The position numbers and the translations under genes were made by a program. Of a stretch of 64,000 bases of DNA, positions 18,088-26,893 are shown piece after piece. Each line of letters opens with the position of its first letter. The stretch's first letter is position 1. The notes beneath the pieces were generated by a model that worked only from the letters and a program-made list of their open reading frames with translations, did no database searches and was not told the DNA's origin. The stretch is from Alphaproteobacteria bacterium (GTDB lineage: Bacteria > Pseudomonadota > Alphaproteobacteria > Rhodobacterales > Rhodobacteraceae): positions 1-64,000 of the forward strand of contig JAUHWT010000022.1 of NCBI GenBank assembly GCA_030427145.1, written 5' to 3'.

Positions 18088-18493
18088 GAAACCGCCTCCC
18101 ATAGGTTGACAGTGTACACGAACTCAAACTTTCCGCGTACCTGACACTAACAGCCAATTTTGCTAAAATTTGGTGAACCTTTGAGATAACTTCGCAGATG
18201 CAACCATGGGTTGTTTTTTTGACCTTCCGAAGCCGTGTTTATGCTCGCACAGCGTATTTGAAGCCTCAATCCCAACGGGAATCGTAAAAACTGCTGCTGT
18301 TTCAGCTCTAATCTCACATTTTTTCCTCCGGTTGCACCGCCCATAAAATCGTCAGAACGTCCCTTACACGCGGGCGTGAAAGAAAACCGGCGGAATTTTG
18401 CCTGTCGCAACGGAAGGAAAATCGGAGTACCGAGGAATGTGGAGTTTGTGGAGAACAATCAAACCGGCCTGAATTTTTTACAGGGAGAAAACC
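18088..18493. other. Long intergenic region upstream of the thiolase
   Basis: About 400 bp, noticeably more AT-rich than its surroundings. An open frame of 103 codons on the minus strand (18147-18458) has no start signal and no recognisable protein features, so I do not call it. A weak palindrome CCAATTTTGCTAAAATTTGG lies at 18152-18171. The thiolase Shine-Dalgarno GGGAGAAA is at its right end. A regulatory RNA cannot be excluded. Confidence 0.4.
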
Positions 18494-19672
18494 ATGACAG
18501 ATGATATCGTAATTTTGGGCGGGGCCAGAACCGCCATTGGTACCTTTGGTGGAAGCCTCTCATCGACGCCACCTATTTCTCTTGCGGCGACGTCGGCGAA
18601 AGAAGCTATGGACCGCGCGGGTGTTGAGCCCGGTATGATCGGAAATGTCGTCTACGGCCACGTCATCAACACCGGCCCACGGGACATGTATCTCTCACGC
18701 GCCGCTGCAATTGAGGCAGGCATTCCAGACAAGGTCCCGGCGATGAACGTCAACCGGCTCTGCGGTTCAGGTGCGCAGGCCATCGTCTCAGCGGTTCAGT
18801 CACTTCAGCTTGGCGATGCAGAGTTTGCCCTCGCTGGTGGCGCCGAGAACATGTCGCTCTCGCCATACATTCTGCCCGCAGCCAGATTTGGTCAGAAAAT
18901 GGGCGACGCCGGTGCCGTCGACATGATGGTTGGCGCACTCAGTTGCCCGTTCGGCACCGGCCATATGGGTGTGACGGCGGAGAACGTGGCAAATGAACAC
19001 AATATCAGTCGTGAGGATCAGGACGCGTTTGCGCTGGAATCCCAGACCCGGGCGGCAAAAGCCATTGAAGAGGGAAGGTTCGAGAGCCAGATCGTGCCGG
19101 TTCAGGTCAAAGTGAAGCGGGAGATGGTCGAATTTAAGGTCGACGAGCACCCCAAGAGCACCAGCCTTGAGAAACTCGCCGGTTTGCGCGCCGCCTTCCA
19201 GAAGGACGGTTCGGTGACCGCCGGTAACGCGAGCGGAATAAACGACGGCGCGGCATCGGTGGTTCTGGCCTCCGCCAATGCGGCGAACTCGGCCGGCCTG
19301 AAACCTGTCGCAAGGGTTCTGGGCTATGCGCTGGCTGGCGTACGACCCGAAGTGATGGGAATCGGACCAATTCCAGCTGTCGAAAGCCTTTTGAAGCGAA
19401 CCGGATTGGAGATCGGTGACTTTGCCGTGATTGAGAGTAATGAGGCGTTCGCTGCGCAGGCCCTTGCCGTTAGCCGTGGACTTGGGTTCGACCCCAACGT
19501 CGTCAACCCGAACGGCGGTGCAATTGCCCTCGGTCACCCGGTTGGCGCAACCGGAGCGCTGATCACCATCAAGGCGCTTTACGAGTTACAGCGTATCGGC
19601 CGCGGCAAGGCGCTGGTAACAATGTGCATCGGCGGTGGACAGGGCATAGCACTCGCCATCGAAAGCCTGTAG
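18494..19672 (+). CDS. Acetyl-CoA acetyltransferase / beta-ketothiolase
   Basis: A 392-residue thiolase with nucleophile Cys90 (NRLCGSGAQA), NEAFAAQ, GHPVGATGA and the second catalytic Cys in CIGGGQG. It condenses acyl-CoAs or cleaves 3-ketoacyl-CoAs in the cytosol. The HMGVTAENVA motif and overall form resemble BktB/PhaA-type enzymes used in polyhydroxyalkanoate or short-chain metabolism; no reductase or synthase for that pathway is adjacent. GGGAGAA precedes the ATG closely. An SDR follows 59 bp later. Confidence 0.92.
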   Translation: MTDDIVILGGARTAIGTFGGSLSSTPPISLAATSAKEAMDRAGVEPGMIGNVVYGHVINTGPRDMYLSRAAAIEAGIPDKVPAMNVNRLCGSGAQAIVSAVQSLQLGDAEFALAGGAENMSLSPYILPAARFGQKMGDAGAVDMMVGALSCPFGTGHMGVTAENVANEHNISREDQDAFALESQTRAAKAIEEGRFESQIVPVQVKVKREMVEFKVDEHPKSTSLEKLAGLRAAFQKDGSVTAGNASGINDGAASVVLASANAANSAGLKPVARVLGYALAGVRPEVMGIGPIPAVESLLKRTGLEIGDFAVIESNEAFAAQALAVSRGLGFDPNVVNPNGGAIALGHPVGATGALITIKALYELQRIGRGKALVTMCIGGGQGIALAIESL

Positions 19673-19683
19673 GACAGCGCTCC

Positions 19684-19710
19684 CGTCCGGTTCCGACCTG
19701 GGGCCGGACG
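19684..19710 (+). terminator. Stem-loop between thiolase and SDR genes
   Basis: CGTCCGG (19684-19690) pairs perfectly with CCGGACG (19704-19710) across a 13-nt loop. No T-run follows, so it could be attenuation or a processing signal rather than full termination. Confidence 0.35.
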
Positions 19711-19731
19711 CGTAACTTTACGGGGTAAGTG

Positions 19732-20559
19732 ATGGCAACGGTTCTGTCTGGAAAATCGGTGGTGGTAACGGGTGCGGCGAACGGCATTGGGCTTTCCACC
19801 GCCCGCAGGTTTGTTCAGGCTGGCGCCTCGGTCATGATGGCCGATATCGACGAGGACAAGCTGGAGCGGGAGGTCGAAACCCTTGAGTCCGAGGGGTACG
19901 ACGGACAGGCGCAGTTCTTTCATGGTGATCTGAGAGAAAAGCTGACGCGCACCAATTTGGTGGCTGCCACGGTCGATGCCTTCGAAGACATTCACGTTCT
20001 GGTTAATGCAGCCTGGCTGATCGCGTCGGGGGATCCGCTGAACCCGAAAGAAGACCAGTTCGACGAGATCATGCAGCAAAACGTCACGGCCAACCTTCGC
20101 ATGAGCCAGATTGTGGCGAAACGCATGATTGAATACGCCGAAGAGGAGACGCCCTCCCCTTCCGACCGGTGCATCCTGAACATCAGTTCGATCTACGCCC
20201 AGCGCAGCATGCCGGAATTCATGTCCTTTTCGGTCGCCTCCGCTGCGGTCAACCAGTTGACCCGCTGCATGGCGACGACACTGGCCAAGCACGGTATCAG
20301 GGCCAACTGCGTGGCCCTGGGAGGCGTTTTCGGGGATTCTCTAGGGATAGCCATGCCCGAAGTGGATGACCTGAAGGACGCAATTCGCGATGTAACACCC
20401 CTCGGTCAGGCTGACGGATATCGCGATGCGGCCCATACCGCAGTTTTCCTGGCTTCACCGGGATCACGGTTTACGACAGGACAAATTCTGACGGTTGATG
20501 GCGGACGGGAGTTGATCGACCCCCTCGATGCGGCGGTCGAACTGAGCGGAGACCAATGA
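19732..20559 (+). CDS. Short-chain dehydrogenase-like protein with altered catalytic residues
   Basis: A 275-residue classical SDR fold. The cofactor motif TGAANGIGLS (residues 13-22), strand 4 (LVNAAW) and the Ser of NISSIYAQ are kept. Where the family has YxxxK, this protein reads FSVAS, so both the catalytic Tyr and Lys are replaced. The cofactor may still bind, but ordinary carbonyl reduction is unlikely unless the nearby SSIYAQ Tyr substitutes. It ends in the usual GQILTVDGG dimer motif. Start ATG 19732; a GTG immediately before is in frame. It follows the thiolase on the same strand. Confidence 0.8.
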   Translation: MATVLSGKSVVVTGAANGIGLSTARRFVQAGASVMMADIDEDKLEREVETLESEGYDGQAQFFHGDLREKLTRTNLVAATVDAFEDIHVLVNAAWLIASGDPLNPKEDQFDEIMQQNVTANLRMSQIVAKRMIEYAEEETPSPSDRCILNISSIYAQRSMPEFMSFSVASAAVNQLTRCMATTLAKHGIRANCVALGGVFGDSLGIAMPEVDDLKDAIRDVTPLGQADGYRDAAHTAVFLASPGSRFTTGQILTVDGGRELIDPLDAAVELSGDQ

Positions 20560-20563
20560 ACGG

Positions 20564-20588
20564 ACGGCCCGGGACGATGCCGGGCCGT
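20564..20588. terminator. Bidirectional stem-loop between convergent genes
   Basis: ACGGCCCGG (20564-20572) and CCGGGCCGT (20580-20588) form a perfect 9-bp GC-rich stem with a 7-nt loop. It lies exactly between the convergent SDR and TrcR-like genes. There is no strong T-run on either strand, but position and strength suggest shared termination. Confidence 0.6.
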
Positions 20589-20604
20589 GTATCTGAAACC
20601 GGGA

Positions 20605-21387
20605 TCAGTCAGCCCGGCTGTCGGTATCTTCGTCCTCATCCTCGTCCGAGGAAAAACCTGAATTGCTGAAGAGACTTTCCGCGTCGTGTTTGGCATTCGC
20701 CGCGTCGCGCTCATCGTCGTCTTCCTCACCCTCATTGCCCAGCGTGAAGTTTTCCAGACCCGCCATGCTCGAAGGCATGCGCGGCTCGGCGTCCATCGAG
20801 AGCGACTGTTCCGTCGAGACGAGTTTCATGCGCTCGTCATCCGACATTACGCCACCCTCGGCGCCCTGTTTTTTGACGGCCTTTGCAACCGCGGCATCAA
20901 GCTCGATCTGCTTGCACATGCCCAGTGCGACGGGGTCCACCGGCTGGATGTTGGCAATGTTCCAGTGCGTCCGCTCACGGATCGACTGGATCGTCGGTTT
21001 CGTCGTGCCAACAAGCTTGGAAATCTGACCGTCGGACAGCTCGGGATGAAACTTGACCAGCCATGCAATAGCCGCGGGACGGTCCTGGCGCTTGGAAAGC
21101 GGAGTGTAGCGCGGACCCTTACGCTTTGTTTCGCCTTCAGCGGCCGGGTTGTGCATCAACTGCAGCTTGCCACGGGGGTTTTCCTCGCAGCGTTTAATTT
21201 CGTCGGCCGTCAGCTGTTTATTGTCGATGGGGTCAAAGCCCTTAATTCCCTGGGCGACCTCTCCATCAGCAATACCGTTGACCTCAAGCTCGTGCAGACC
21301 ACAGAAATCAGCGATCTGTTTGAAGCTCAAAGTTGTGTTGTCCACCAGCCACACGGCGGTCGCTTTTGCCATCAATGGTAGTGCCAT
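20605..21387 (-). CDS. trcR: DUF1013 family protein, TrcR-like cell-cycle regulator
   Basis: A 260-residue protein of a family nearly confined to alphaproteobacteria. It opens with ATAVWLVDNTTLSFKQIADFCGLHELEV, and a second helix-turn-helix-like segment, ELSDGQISKLVGTTKPTIQSIRE, lies near residues 118-140. Together these suggest DNA binding. The C-terminal 60 residues are strongly acidic (runs such as EGEEDDDERD and DEDEDED) and probably disordered. The name follows current family annotation (cell-cycle transcriptional regulator); the role in this organism is inferred. GAGGA precedes the ATG. Confidence 0.82.
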   Translation of the reverse strand: MALPLMAKATAVWLVDNTTLSFKQIADFCGLHELEVNGIADGEVAQGIKGFDPIDNKQLTADEIKRCEENPRGKLQLMHNPAAEGETKRKGPRYTPLSKRQDRPAAIAWLVKFHPELSDGQISKLVGTTKPTIQSIRERTHWNIANIQPVDPVALGMCKQIELDAAVAKAVKKQGAEGGVMSDDERMKLVSTEQSLSMDAEPRMPSSMAGLENFTLGNEGEEDDDERDAANAKHDAESLFSNSGFSSDEDEDEDTDSRAD

Positions 21388-21499
21388 CGGTCGGTTTCCT
21401 CATTCATCAAAAACGCGTTGCGCCCCCTAGGTGAAACCCGGGTGCGCCTTGGCGCGAAGATCGGTTTTCGTGGGGAGTATTGCGCGCTATATAGGCGTC

Positions 21500-22126
21500 A
21501 TGAAACCAATGTTAAAGTTTTTTTTGATTGCAGCCGCGTTGAGTGCGGTTCCGCGGGCCACTGTGGCGCAGGGATACGACTATTTCGTCATGGCCCTGAC
21601 ATGGACGCCAAGCTTCTGTGAAACGGCGGATCCGGACCGCAACCGGGAACAGTGCGATCCGTCCCGCGATCTTGGATTCGTTTTGCACGGCTTGTGGCCT
21701 CAATACGAGGATGGCTGGCCCGAATACTGCGAAACCTCGGAGCGGGATCCGTCCCGCAGTGAAACGGGAGCCATGGCCGATATCATGGGATCGGGCGGGC
21801 TAGCCTGGTATCAGTGGAAGAAACACGGGCGCTGTTCCCGCGTTTCGGCAGAGAACTATTTTAAGGCATCCCGATACGCCTACAACTCCATTTCCAAACC
21901 CTCAGGTCTGTCCCCGGAAATGACGACTGATGAACTGGAACGGGCCTTTATTCAGGCAAATGACGACCTGAACCACGATTCCATGGTCGTCACCTGTCGC
22001 GGCGATCTGATCCGTGAGGTCCGTATCTGTCTCGACCTTAAGCTGCGTCCGCGCGACTGCTCCCAGGATGTCCTTCGGTCCGCATGCTCCTATCGCGGCG
22101 ATTTGGAACTGCCTCCAATCCCTTAG
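21500..22126 (+). CDS. Ribonuclease T2 family protein, secreted
   Basis: A 208-residue protein with a signal peptide (residues 1-23, cleavage near TVA-QGY), hence periplasmic or exported. Both conserved active-site segments are present: CAS I as LHGLWPQ and CAS II as WKKHGRC, each with its catalytic His. Several cysteines (FCETAD, EQCD, YCET, GRCS, TCRG, ICLD) suggest disulfides. It cleaves RNA nonspecifically through 2',3'-cyclic intermediates, perhaps for nutrient scavenging. No good Shine-Dalgarno is visible before ATG 21500, but the signal peptide fixes the start. Confidence 0.9.
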   Translation: MKPMLKFFLIAAALSAVPRATVAQGYDYFVMALTWTPSFCETADPDRNREQCDPSRDLGFVLHGLWPQYEDGWPEYCETSERDPSRSETGAMADIMGSGGLAWYQWKKHGRCSRVSAENYFKASRYAYNSISKPSGLSPEMTTDELERAFIQANDDLNHDSMVVTCRGDLIREVRICLDLKLRPRDCSQDVLRSACSYRGDLELPPIP

Positions 22127-22135
22127 AAACCGGCT

Positions 22136-23212
22136 TCAGGCGCCGCTGCCGTCGTCGCGGTCAAACCATCGGAAAATGTAACCAGCCGTGATTCCGACGA
22201 GAACCACGCGAACCAGATGATGGCAGGCGACCAGTGCTGTGTCGAAATTGAGCGCCAATGCAACAAGGCCCATCTCCGCCAGACCGCCGGGCGAATAGGC
22301 CAAAACGAGAAGAAGCACGTTAATTCCAGTCAGCAGATGCAAAATCCACGCAAAAAACACCGTCATGGACAGTAGAATAACCGTGGAGCCGAGACACAGG
22401 ACAAGTGTCTTTCCCACCTGCCGGAAAGTTTGACCGAAGAAACGGCAGCCAATCGTGGTGCCCAGGCCGACCTGTGCGGCGATCACCAGCTCCCGAGGGA
22501 TCTCAAAATCGCTAAGATCGGAAATGTGCAAGGTTGCACTGACCAGCATCGGTCCGAGCAAAAAGGCCGCCGGGAGCTTCAGGTAATGCCCAAGAGCAAC
22601 ACCCGCGACACATGTCCCGGTCATCCAAATGGCGGTCTGCCATGACAGATCGCTTATCCTGAAGACCTCATCGTCGGGGCCCCCAGAGCCCAACTGACCC
22701 TCGACGAAAAACAGTTGGATCACTCCGGATACAATGAACACAACGAGAAGTATGCGTGCGGAATGAATAAGGGCTATGCGTTGCGGGTCAGCCCCCTTGG
22801 CCTCGCCCAACAGAGTCATTTCGATGAGACCACCGGGCATTCCGCAGAAATAGGCGGTTTTGAAGTCGTAGCCGCAAACACGATGAAAATACCAGACACA
22901 GGCCGCTCCGGCCGTCAGCATAAAAACCGCCAGACCGGCCAGAGGCAGGATCCAATCCGAGGCCCGCAACAGAACATCGCTGGGGAACCCTGCGCCGAGG
23001 AGCGTGCCAATAACCGCGGAAAGCGGAGGACGCACCCATCTGGGTGTCCCAACCGGCATGCGGGCGAGCGCGGCGATGGTTGAGGCTGTAATCGCGCCCA
23101 GCATCCACGGGAGGGGCAGGTGCAGCAGGTTAAAAATCAGCCCTCCGGTCGCGCCACAAAGGACTGCGAGGAAAAGACGCGCCGATATTTGCAGCCCTGA
23201 TGTGACTGGCAT
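22136..23212 (-). CDS. AbrB family integral membrane protein
   Basis: A 358-residue protein with about ten hydrophobic helices. It shows the duplicated structure of the AbrB (COG3180) family, including PLPWMLGAI near residue 35, the glycine-rich CGMPGGLIEM near 122, and its echo AYSPGGLAEMG near 308. The family is often labelled ammonia monooxygenase or regulator AbrB by legacy annotation; it is most likely a transporter of unknown substrate. It converges on RNase T2 with nine bases between. Confidence 0.84.
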   Translation of the reverse strand: MPVTSGLQISARLFLAVLCGATGGLIFNLLHLPLPWMLGAITASTIAALARMPVGTPRWVRPPLSAVIGTLLGAGFPSDVLLRASDWILPLAGLAVFMLTAGAACVWYFHRVCGYDFKTAYFCGMPGGLIEMTLLGEAKGADPQRIALIHSARILLVVFIVSGVIQLFFVEGQLGSGGPDDEVFRISDLSWQTAIWMTGTCVAGVALGHYLKLPAAFLLGPMLVSATLHISDLSDFEIPRELVIAAQVGLGTTIGCRFFGQTFRQVGKTLVLCLGSTVILLSMTVFFAWILHLLTGINVLLLVLAYSPGGLAEMGLVALALNFDTALVACHHLVRVVLVGITAGYIFRWFDRDDGSGA

Positions 23213-23461
23213 TCAATTTCCGTTCCCTGAGCGGGGTCCGGCGGGCCCAGGCCTGGGTCGCCGTATATATTCCTGTTTTGTGCGACAGGCGCCCCGGTCG
23301 AACAATCCTGACACGTGGGAACGCCCGACCGTCGTCGCTGCTTTTGGGCAGTTGTCAGCGACAATAACGCGCCACGCAAGCCAAAATATGTCGATGCTTG
23401 CGAGTTGCGAATTGCAACATCAAAGGATTTGCGCAGGCGAAAATAGTGCTATGCAGTCGGT
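23213..23461. other. Intergenic region with two inverted repeats
   Basis: This 249-bp divergent region separates the AbrB-type gene from a heme-reductase-like gene. A loopless, near-perfect palindrome centred on CCCAGGCCTGGG lies at 23245-23256, flanked by GGCG/CGCC-like arms. GTTGCGAATTGCAAC at 23411-23425 (approximate) is a second perfect palindrome. Either could be an operator. No coding potential was seen. Confidence 0.4.
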
Positions 23462-24055
23462 ATGGCACGTATTTCACCGTACTGGATCTGGTTTTTGCTC
23501 GCTTTGCCTGCCTTTGGAATGGCCTGGGATTTGGTCAGGTCCAGCAATCCGCGAATATTCCACATCCTGGTGCATCCATCAGGTGAGTTTTCCGCAAGGT
23601 TTTTGATCATCGCACTTATGGCCACGCCCCTGTGCATGCTCCTTAAGGGCTGGCGCGGGCCTCGCTGGCTAATGAGGAACCGAAGGTATTTTGGGGTAGC
23701 CGCGTTCGCCTATGCGGCCCTGCATACGATTTTCTATCTGGTCGACAAGGGAACCGCGGCAACCGTAATCGGTGAGTTGCCCCGTTTCTACATCTGGACC
23801 GGCTGGCTGGCGTTCGCCGTATTTATTCCACTTGCCGCGACCTCGATGGATTATTTCGTAAGGGTCATGGGACCGAACTGGAAAAAGCTGCAGCGCTGGA
23901 CATATGGTGCTGCCGTTCTGACGCTGCTTCATTGGGCGTCGATACACGGGTGGAAACATCCCGCAGCCGCGCTGATTCATTTCGGCCCACTGGCTCTTCT
24001 TGAGGGATATCGAATTTGGTACAGATATCTCAGACCCCGTCAGTCCGCAGTGTAG
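23462..24055 (+). CDS. Ferric reductase-like / MsrQ-type heme membrane protein
   Basis: A 197-residue protein with about six membrane helices and conserved histidines in AALHTIFYL, LLHWASIHGWKH and ALIHFG, as expected for heme ligands in the ferric-reductase-like transmembrane family. MsrQ, the quinone-linked partner of periplasmic methionine sulfoxide reductase MsrP, is the closest model at this length, but no msrP is adjacent, so the partner is unknown. Start ATG 23462 has no clear Shine-Dalgarno. Confidence 0.78.
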   Translation: MARISPYWIWFLLALPAFGMAWDLVRSSNPRIFHILVHPSGEFSARFLIIALMATPLCMLLKGWRGPRWLMRNRRYFGVAAFAYAALHTIFYLVDKGTAATVIGELPRFYIWTGWLAFAVFIPLAATSMDYFVRVMGPNWKKLQRWTYGAAVLTLLHWASIHGWKHPAAALIHFGPLALLEGYRIWYRYLRPRQSAV

Positions 24056-24107
24056 CAGGGAACGGCACCCGCAACAGTGGATCACCTGTCGGAGAAGTAT
24101 TCATCGA

Positions 24108-24317
24108 TTGATAGGCAACAGACTGGCGGGCCAAAGACTTGTGATTGGACTCCTGATACTCATCAACGTGCGGTTCCCGTATTTTGCTGCACTAGTAATT
24201 CCGGTCCCGACGACTGCTGAGGTGGTTTTATTGCTCGCGATTCTATCCGGAGTGATGATGCCGCTTGCCGGTTTTTCAAGCAAATTGATCCGGACACGGC
24301 CTGGCATGGCCGATTGA
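24108..24317 (+). CDS. Possible small two-helix membrane protein
   Basis: A 69-codon frame from TTG 24108, with GGAGAAG about nine bases upstream. It encodes two hydrophobic stretches (LVIGLLILINV and AEVVLLLAILSGVMMPLAGF) separated by a short polar turn and ends in a basic tail. It fills most of an otherwise empty 364-bp gap between the MsrQ-like and SHOCT genes. No family is recognised. Codon use looks plausible but less GC-rich than neighbours. It may not be a gene. Confidence 0.35.
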   Translation: MIGNRLAGQRLVIGLLILINVRFPYFAALVIPVPTTAEVVLLLAILSGVMMPLAGFSSKLIRTRPGMAD

Positions 24318-24419
24318 GCCATCGCTACGGGCTTATTCGCGTACAATCCAATGACGGACTGGACCCCCGGGCCGGTGCGGGTCTATAGGCGGGTGGTAGC
24401 AGATGGGGAATGCACAGTC

Positions 24420-25235
24420 ATGGAACCGACCAAAGAAGGCCTGCGTCTGGCCGACGAAGTTGCGCAGCGCCACGGCGTAAGCACGGACGCCGTCGTCACG
24501 CTCATGCGCTCTCTGGCCTCCGGCGGCGGCACGCAGGCCCAGTTCAGCCATCCGGAGCTTGGCGGCATGGGGCAGTGGTCACTCAGCGGCATGACAATGG
24601 TTGGCGACATGTTCAACAATGCGCTGAAAGCGAAGGTGGATGCCCTTTGTACGGACCTCTCCCAGGTCGTAAGGGAAGCTGGAGTGTTCAGGCCGTCCGG
24701 CCCCACAACTCAGGGTCAGACACAGTCGGGGGGCCAGCCTGGGGTCAGCCTGTTCATTTCCGGTGGCAACTGGTGGCCTGAGGAATTGGGCGCACCATCC
24801 TCCTCCGGTTCTCAAAACGATCTTCGTTACGCATTTTTTCCGTCGACCCGGCGACTTGCCGTCGAGGTTGGAGGTCAAATGACAGTGTACGACACGGCTG
24901 ATCACATGATCTCCGGCGTCTCGCAGCAGCAAAGCGGAGACCAGTCGCTGACGTTCACCAGCCAGTTCGGTCTGGTGCGGCTGGCGGATCTGAAGATTGT
25001 TGATGCTCAGGGCGACGCAAACGACGAGCCTGAAGTGGTTTCTACAGCGACGGTTGCCGACGTTCCAACGGACGTGACCGCTCCGGCACCCGCAACGCCA
25101 CAGGAAACACCAAGCAGGTCGGATGAAGAGGATGTGTTCGCGAAACTTGAACGCATAGCCAGCCTTCACCGAAAAGGTATTCTAACGGATAGCGAGTTCG
25201 AATCCAAGAAAGCGGAACTTTTGGCCCGAATTTAG
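24420..25235 (+). CDS. SHOCT-domain protein of unknown function
   Basis: About 271 residues. The N-terminal part contains EEGLRLADEV-like and QFSHPELGGMGQWS segments. A central beta-rich region (roughly residues 110-205) follows, then a Pro/Thr-rich linker (TDVTAPAPATPQETPS) and a C-terminal SHOCT helix pair (FAKLERIASLHRKGILTDSEF, last 35 residues). SHOCT motifs are short oligomerisation or tethering modules. ATG 24420 follows GGGGA at ten bases; an ATG at 24351 is in frame but has no ribosome site. Function is unknown. Confidence 0.78.
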   Translation: MEPTKEGLRLADEVAQRHGVSTDAVVTLMRSLASGGGTQAQFSHPELGGMGQWSLSGMTMVGDMFNNALKAKVDALCTDLSQVVREAGVFRPSGPTTQGQTQSGGQPGVSLFISGGNWWPEELGAPSSSGSQNDLRYAFFPSTRRLAVEVGGQMTVYDTADHMISGVSQQQSGDQSLTFTSQFGLVRLADLKIVDAQGDANDEPEVVSTATVADVPTDVTAPAPATPQETPSRSDEEDVFAKLERIASLHRKGILTDSEFESKKAELLARI

Positions 25236-25261
25236 CAGGTTCCCGCTTTCCTGGTTGTAGT

Positions 25262-26077
25262 TCAGCCCGGCGCGGTACAGCCCTGTACTTCAACAGCTCG
25301 ATCGGCATCCAACACGGTCACTCGCAGACTGCTGCGATCAAGCAAAACGCCGTTTCCGTCCAAACCATCAATGCGCGCCCGACTGGTCACGTGATGCCCC
25401 TCGGTTTTCGTATCGGCAAAATCAATCCAGACCATCGGGTCGGGAGCCTCAACCACCACGTACTGCGCGTCATTCTGAGAAGCCGCAAATTCGATACTGG
25501 TGGCCAACGAGAAACCTTTATCCGTAGGAACAATGTTGCAGGTGGCCTTCAAAACTCCACCTTCGGCAGCCGACTGAGCACGTTGCGAGAGAGCTTTTTC
25601 GATTACCTCCCTGCCCTGTGAGACCGAAGCAACATCGATCTGGCCATTCAGATCGACGGTTGCCGGGATACATATTTCGCTGCAAAGCCCGTAGTCGATG
25701 GCAAGCGAAATCTCGATAGGAGTTGCAGAATCGATCGGCACCAGCCGAACGGGAAGCACCAGTTCCTCCTCGAACACGAACGATACAAAACCGAAAGTTT
25801 CGAGAATTTCAGGCCGGGGCCACTCAAATGTCACGCTTTTAAGGTTCGAGGAACCGGACCAGTCAAATTCCCACGGGATACCCACTTGGCCTGGGACCCG
25901 CCAGTACGTGTGCCAGCCAGGCTCCATCTCAAAACGCAATGCCGCCACATGACTGCCATCATCCTGCTGCCACCCGGAAAGAAACGCCGCCGACGCGATC
26001 TGACTGGGGTCCTGCGCCAAAACTGGACCGGACAGAACCGTTAGGGAGGCCAATGAAATCTGAGCGATATTGAACAT
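25262..26077 (-). CDS. Periplasmic DsbD N-terminal-domain-like protein
   Basis: A 271-residue protein with a signal peptide (residues 1-21, cleavage near VLA-QDP). The body matches the immunoglobulin-like domain found at the N-terminus of thiol-disulfide reductase DsbD, with GWHTYWRVPGQVGIP and the redox-type pair in YGLCSEICIP (C-x3-C). It lacks membrane helices and a thioredoxin domain, so it would act as a separate soluble redox or cargo domain. It is divergent from yqgE. Confidence 0.83.
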   Translation of the reverse strand: MFNIAQISLASLTVLSGPVLAQDPSQIASAAFLSGWQQDDGSHVAALRFEMEPGWHTYWRVPGQVGIPWEFDWSGSSNLKSVTFEWPRPEILETFGFVSFVFEEELVLPVRLVPIDSATPIEISLAIDYGLCSEICIPATVDLNGQIDVASVSQGREVIEKALSQRAQSAAEGGVLKATCNIVPTDKGFSLATSIEFAASQNDAQYVVVEAPDPMVWIDFADTKTEGHHVTSRARIDGLDGNGVLLDRSSLRVTVLDADRAVEVQGCTAPG

Positions 26078-26273
26078 TTGTATCCGCGACGCTTTTCCCG
26101 CCCGCCACCATACGGGTTTGCCCCCCGGCGAAAAGTAACAAAACCGAAATTCGCGCAGCCGTGAACAAACCGTCAGCGAAGAGCCGGCGTTGTCTGAGCG
26201 AACAGAAAAAATTGAAGGGGAACAGTGGCTCAGGTCGCTTGAATTCCCAAGGGATCGGGACCATTCTCCAGTG

Positions 26274-26846
26274 ATGCAAGGTATTGAAGCCAGTTTTCTC
26301 GAAGGACAGCTTCTTATCGCGATGCCCGGTATGGGCGATCCGCGGTTTGAGAAATCTGTCGTGTTTGTCTGCTCCCATTCGGATCAGGGCGCAATGGGTC
26401 TTATTGTCAACAAACCGGCGCCTGATCTGAGATTTGATACGCTGCTCGAGCAACTGGATATCACCTCAACAATCGACCTGAGAAACACGCCGGTGCATTT
26501 CGGCGGACCCGTTGAACACGGACGTGGCTTTGTGCTGCACACCCCGGATTATGCGGTGGATGGCGGCAGTATACAGGTCAATACCGGGTTTTCGATGACG
26601 GCAACGCTCGACATTCTCAGGGACATGGCCGTGGGACGCGGACCGGACTTGTCTCTTCTGGCGCTTGGATATTCGGGATGGGGACCTGGACAACTTGAAA
26701 GTGAAATCCGGCAGAACGCCTGGCTCACCGCGTCGGCCGATCAGGAGCTCGTGTTCGGAGGGAACAGTGCCGGCAAATGGGACGCCGCTCTTCGCTCGCT
26801 GGACATTGATCCGCGTCTTCTTTCAGGCGGCGGCGGAAGCGCCTGA
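26274..26846 (+). CDS. YqgE/AlgH family protein
   Basis: About 190 residues from ATG 26274, where the family's usual N-terminus begins. An upstream extension to a TTG at 26190 is open, so the start is uncertain. Conserved segments are LIAMPGMGDPRFEKSV, GAMGLIVNKP, FGGPVEHGRGFVLH and LGYSGWGPGQLE, covering the whole family domain. The molecular function of YqgE/AlgH is unresolved; in Pseudomonas it affects alginate regulation. Confidence 0.9.
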   Translation: MQGIEASFLEGQLLIAMPGMGDPRFEKSVVFVCSHSDQGAMGLIVNKPAPDLRFDTLLEQLDITSTIDLRNTPVHFGGPVEHGRGFVLHTPDYAVDGGSIQVNTGFSMTATLDILRDMAVGRGPDLSLLALGYSGWGPGQLESEIRQNAWLTASADQELVFGGNSAGKWDAALRSLDIDPRLLSGGGGSA

Positions 26847-26893
26847 TCCCTGCCCTACAAGTAAATCACACTCAAATTTCAGGAGCGGACTAC

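Noticed and set aside
18147-18458. A 103-codon minus-strand frame in the gap before the thiolase
   Set aside because: No Shine-Dalgarno, odd composition and no recognisable features; kept only as an intergenic note.
20686-21381. A 231-codon plus-strand frame opposite the DUF1013 gene
   Set aside because: The minus-strand product has clear family motifs and a ribosome site; the plus frame has neither.
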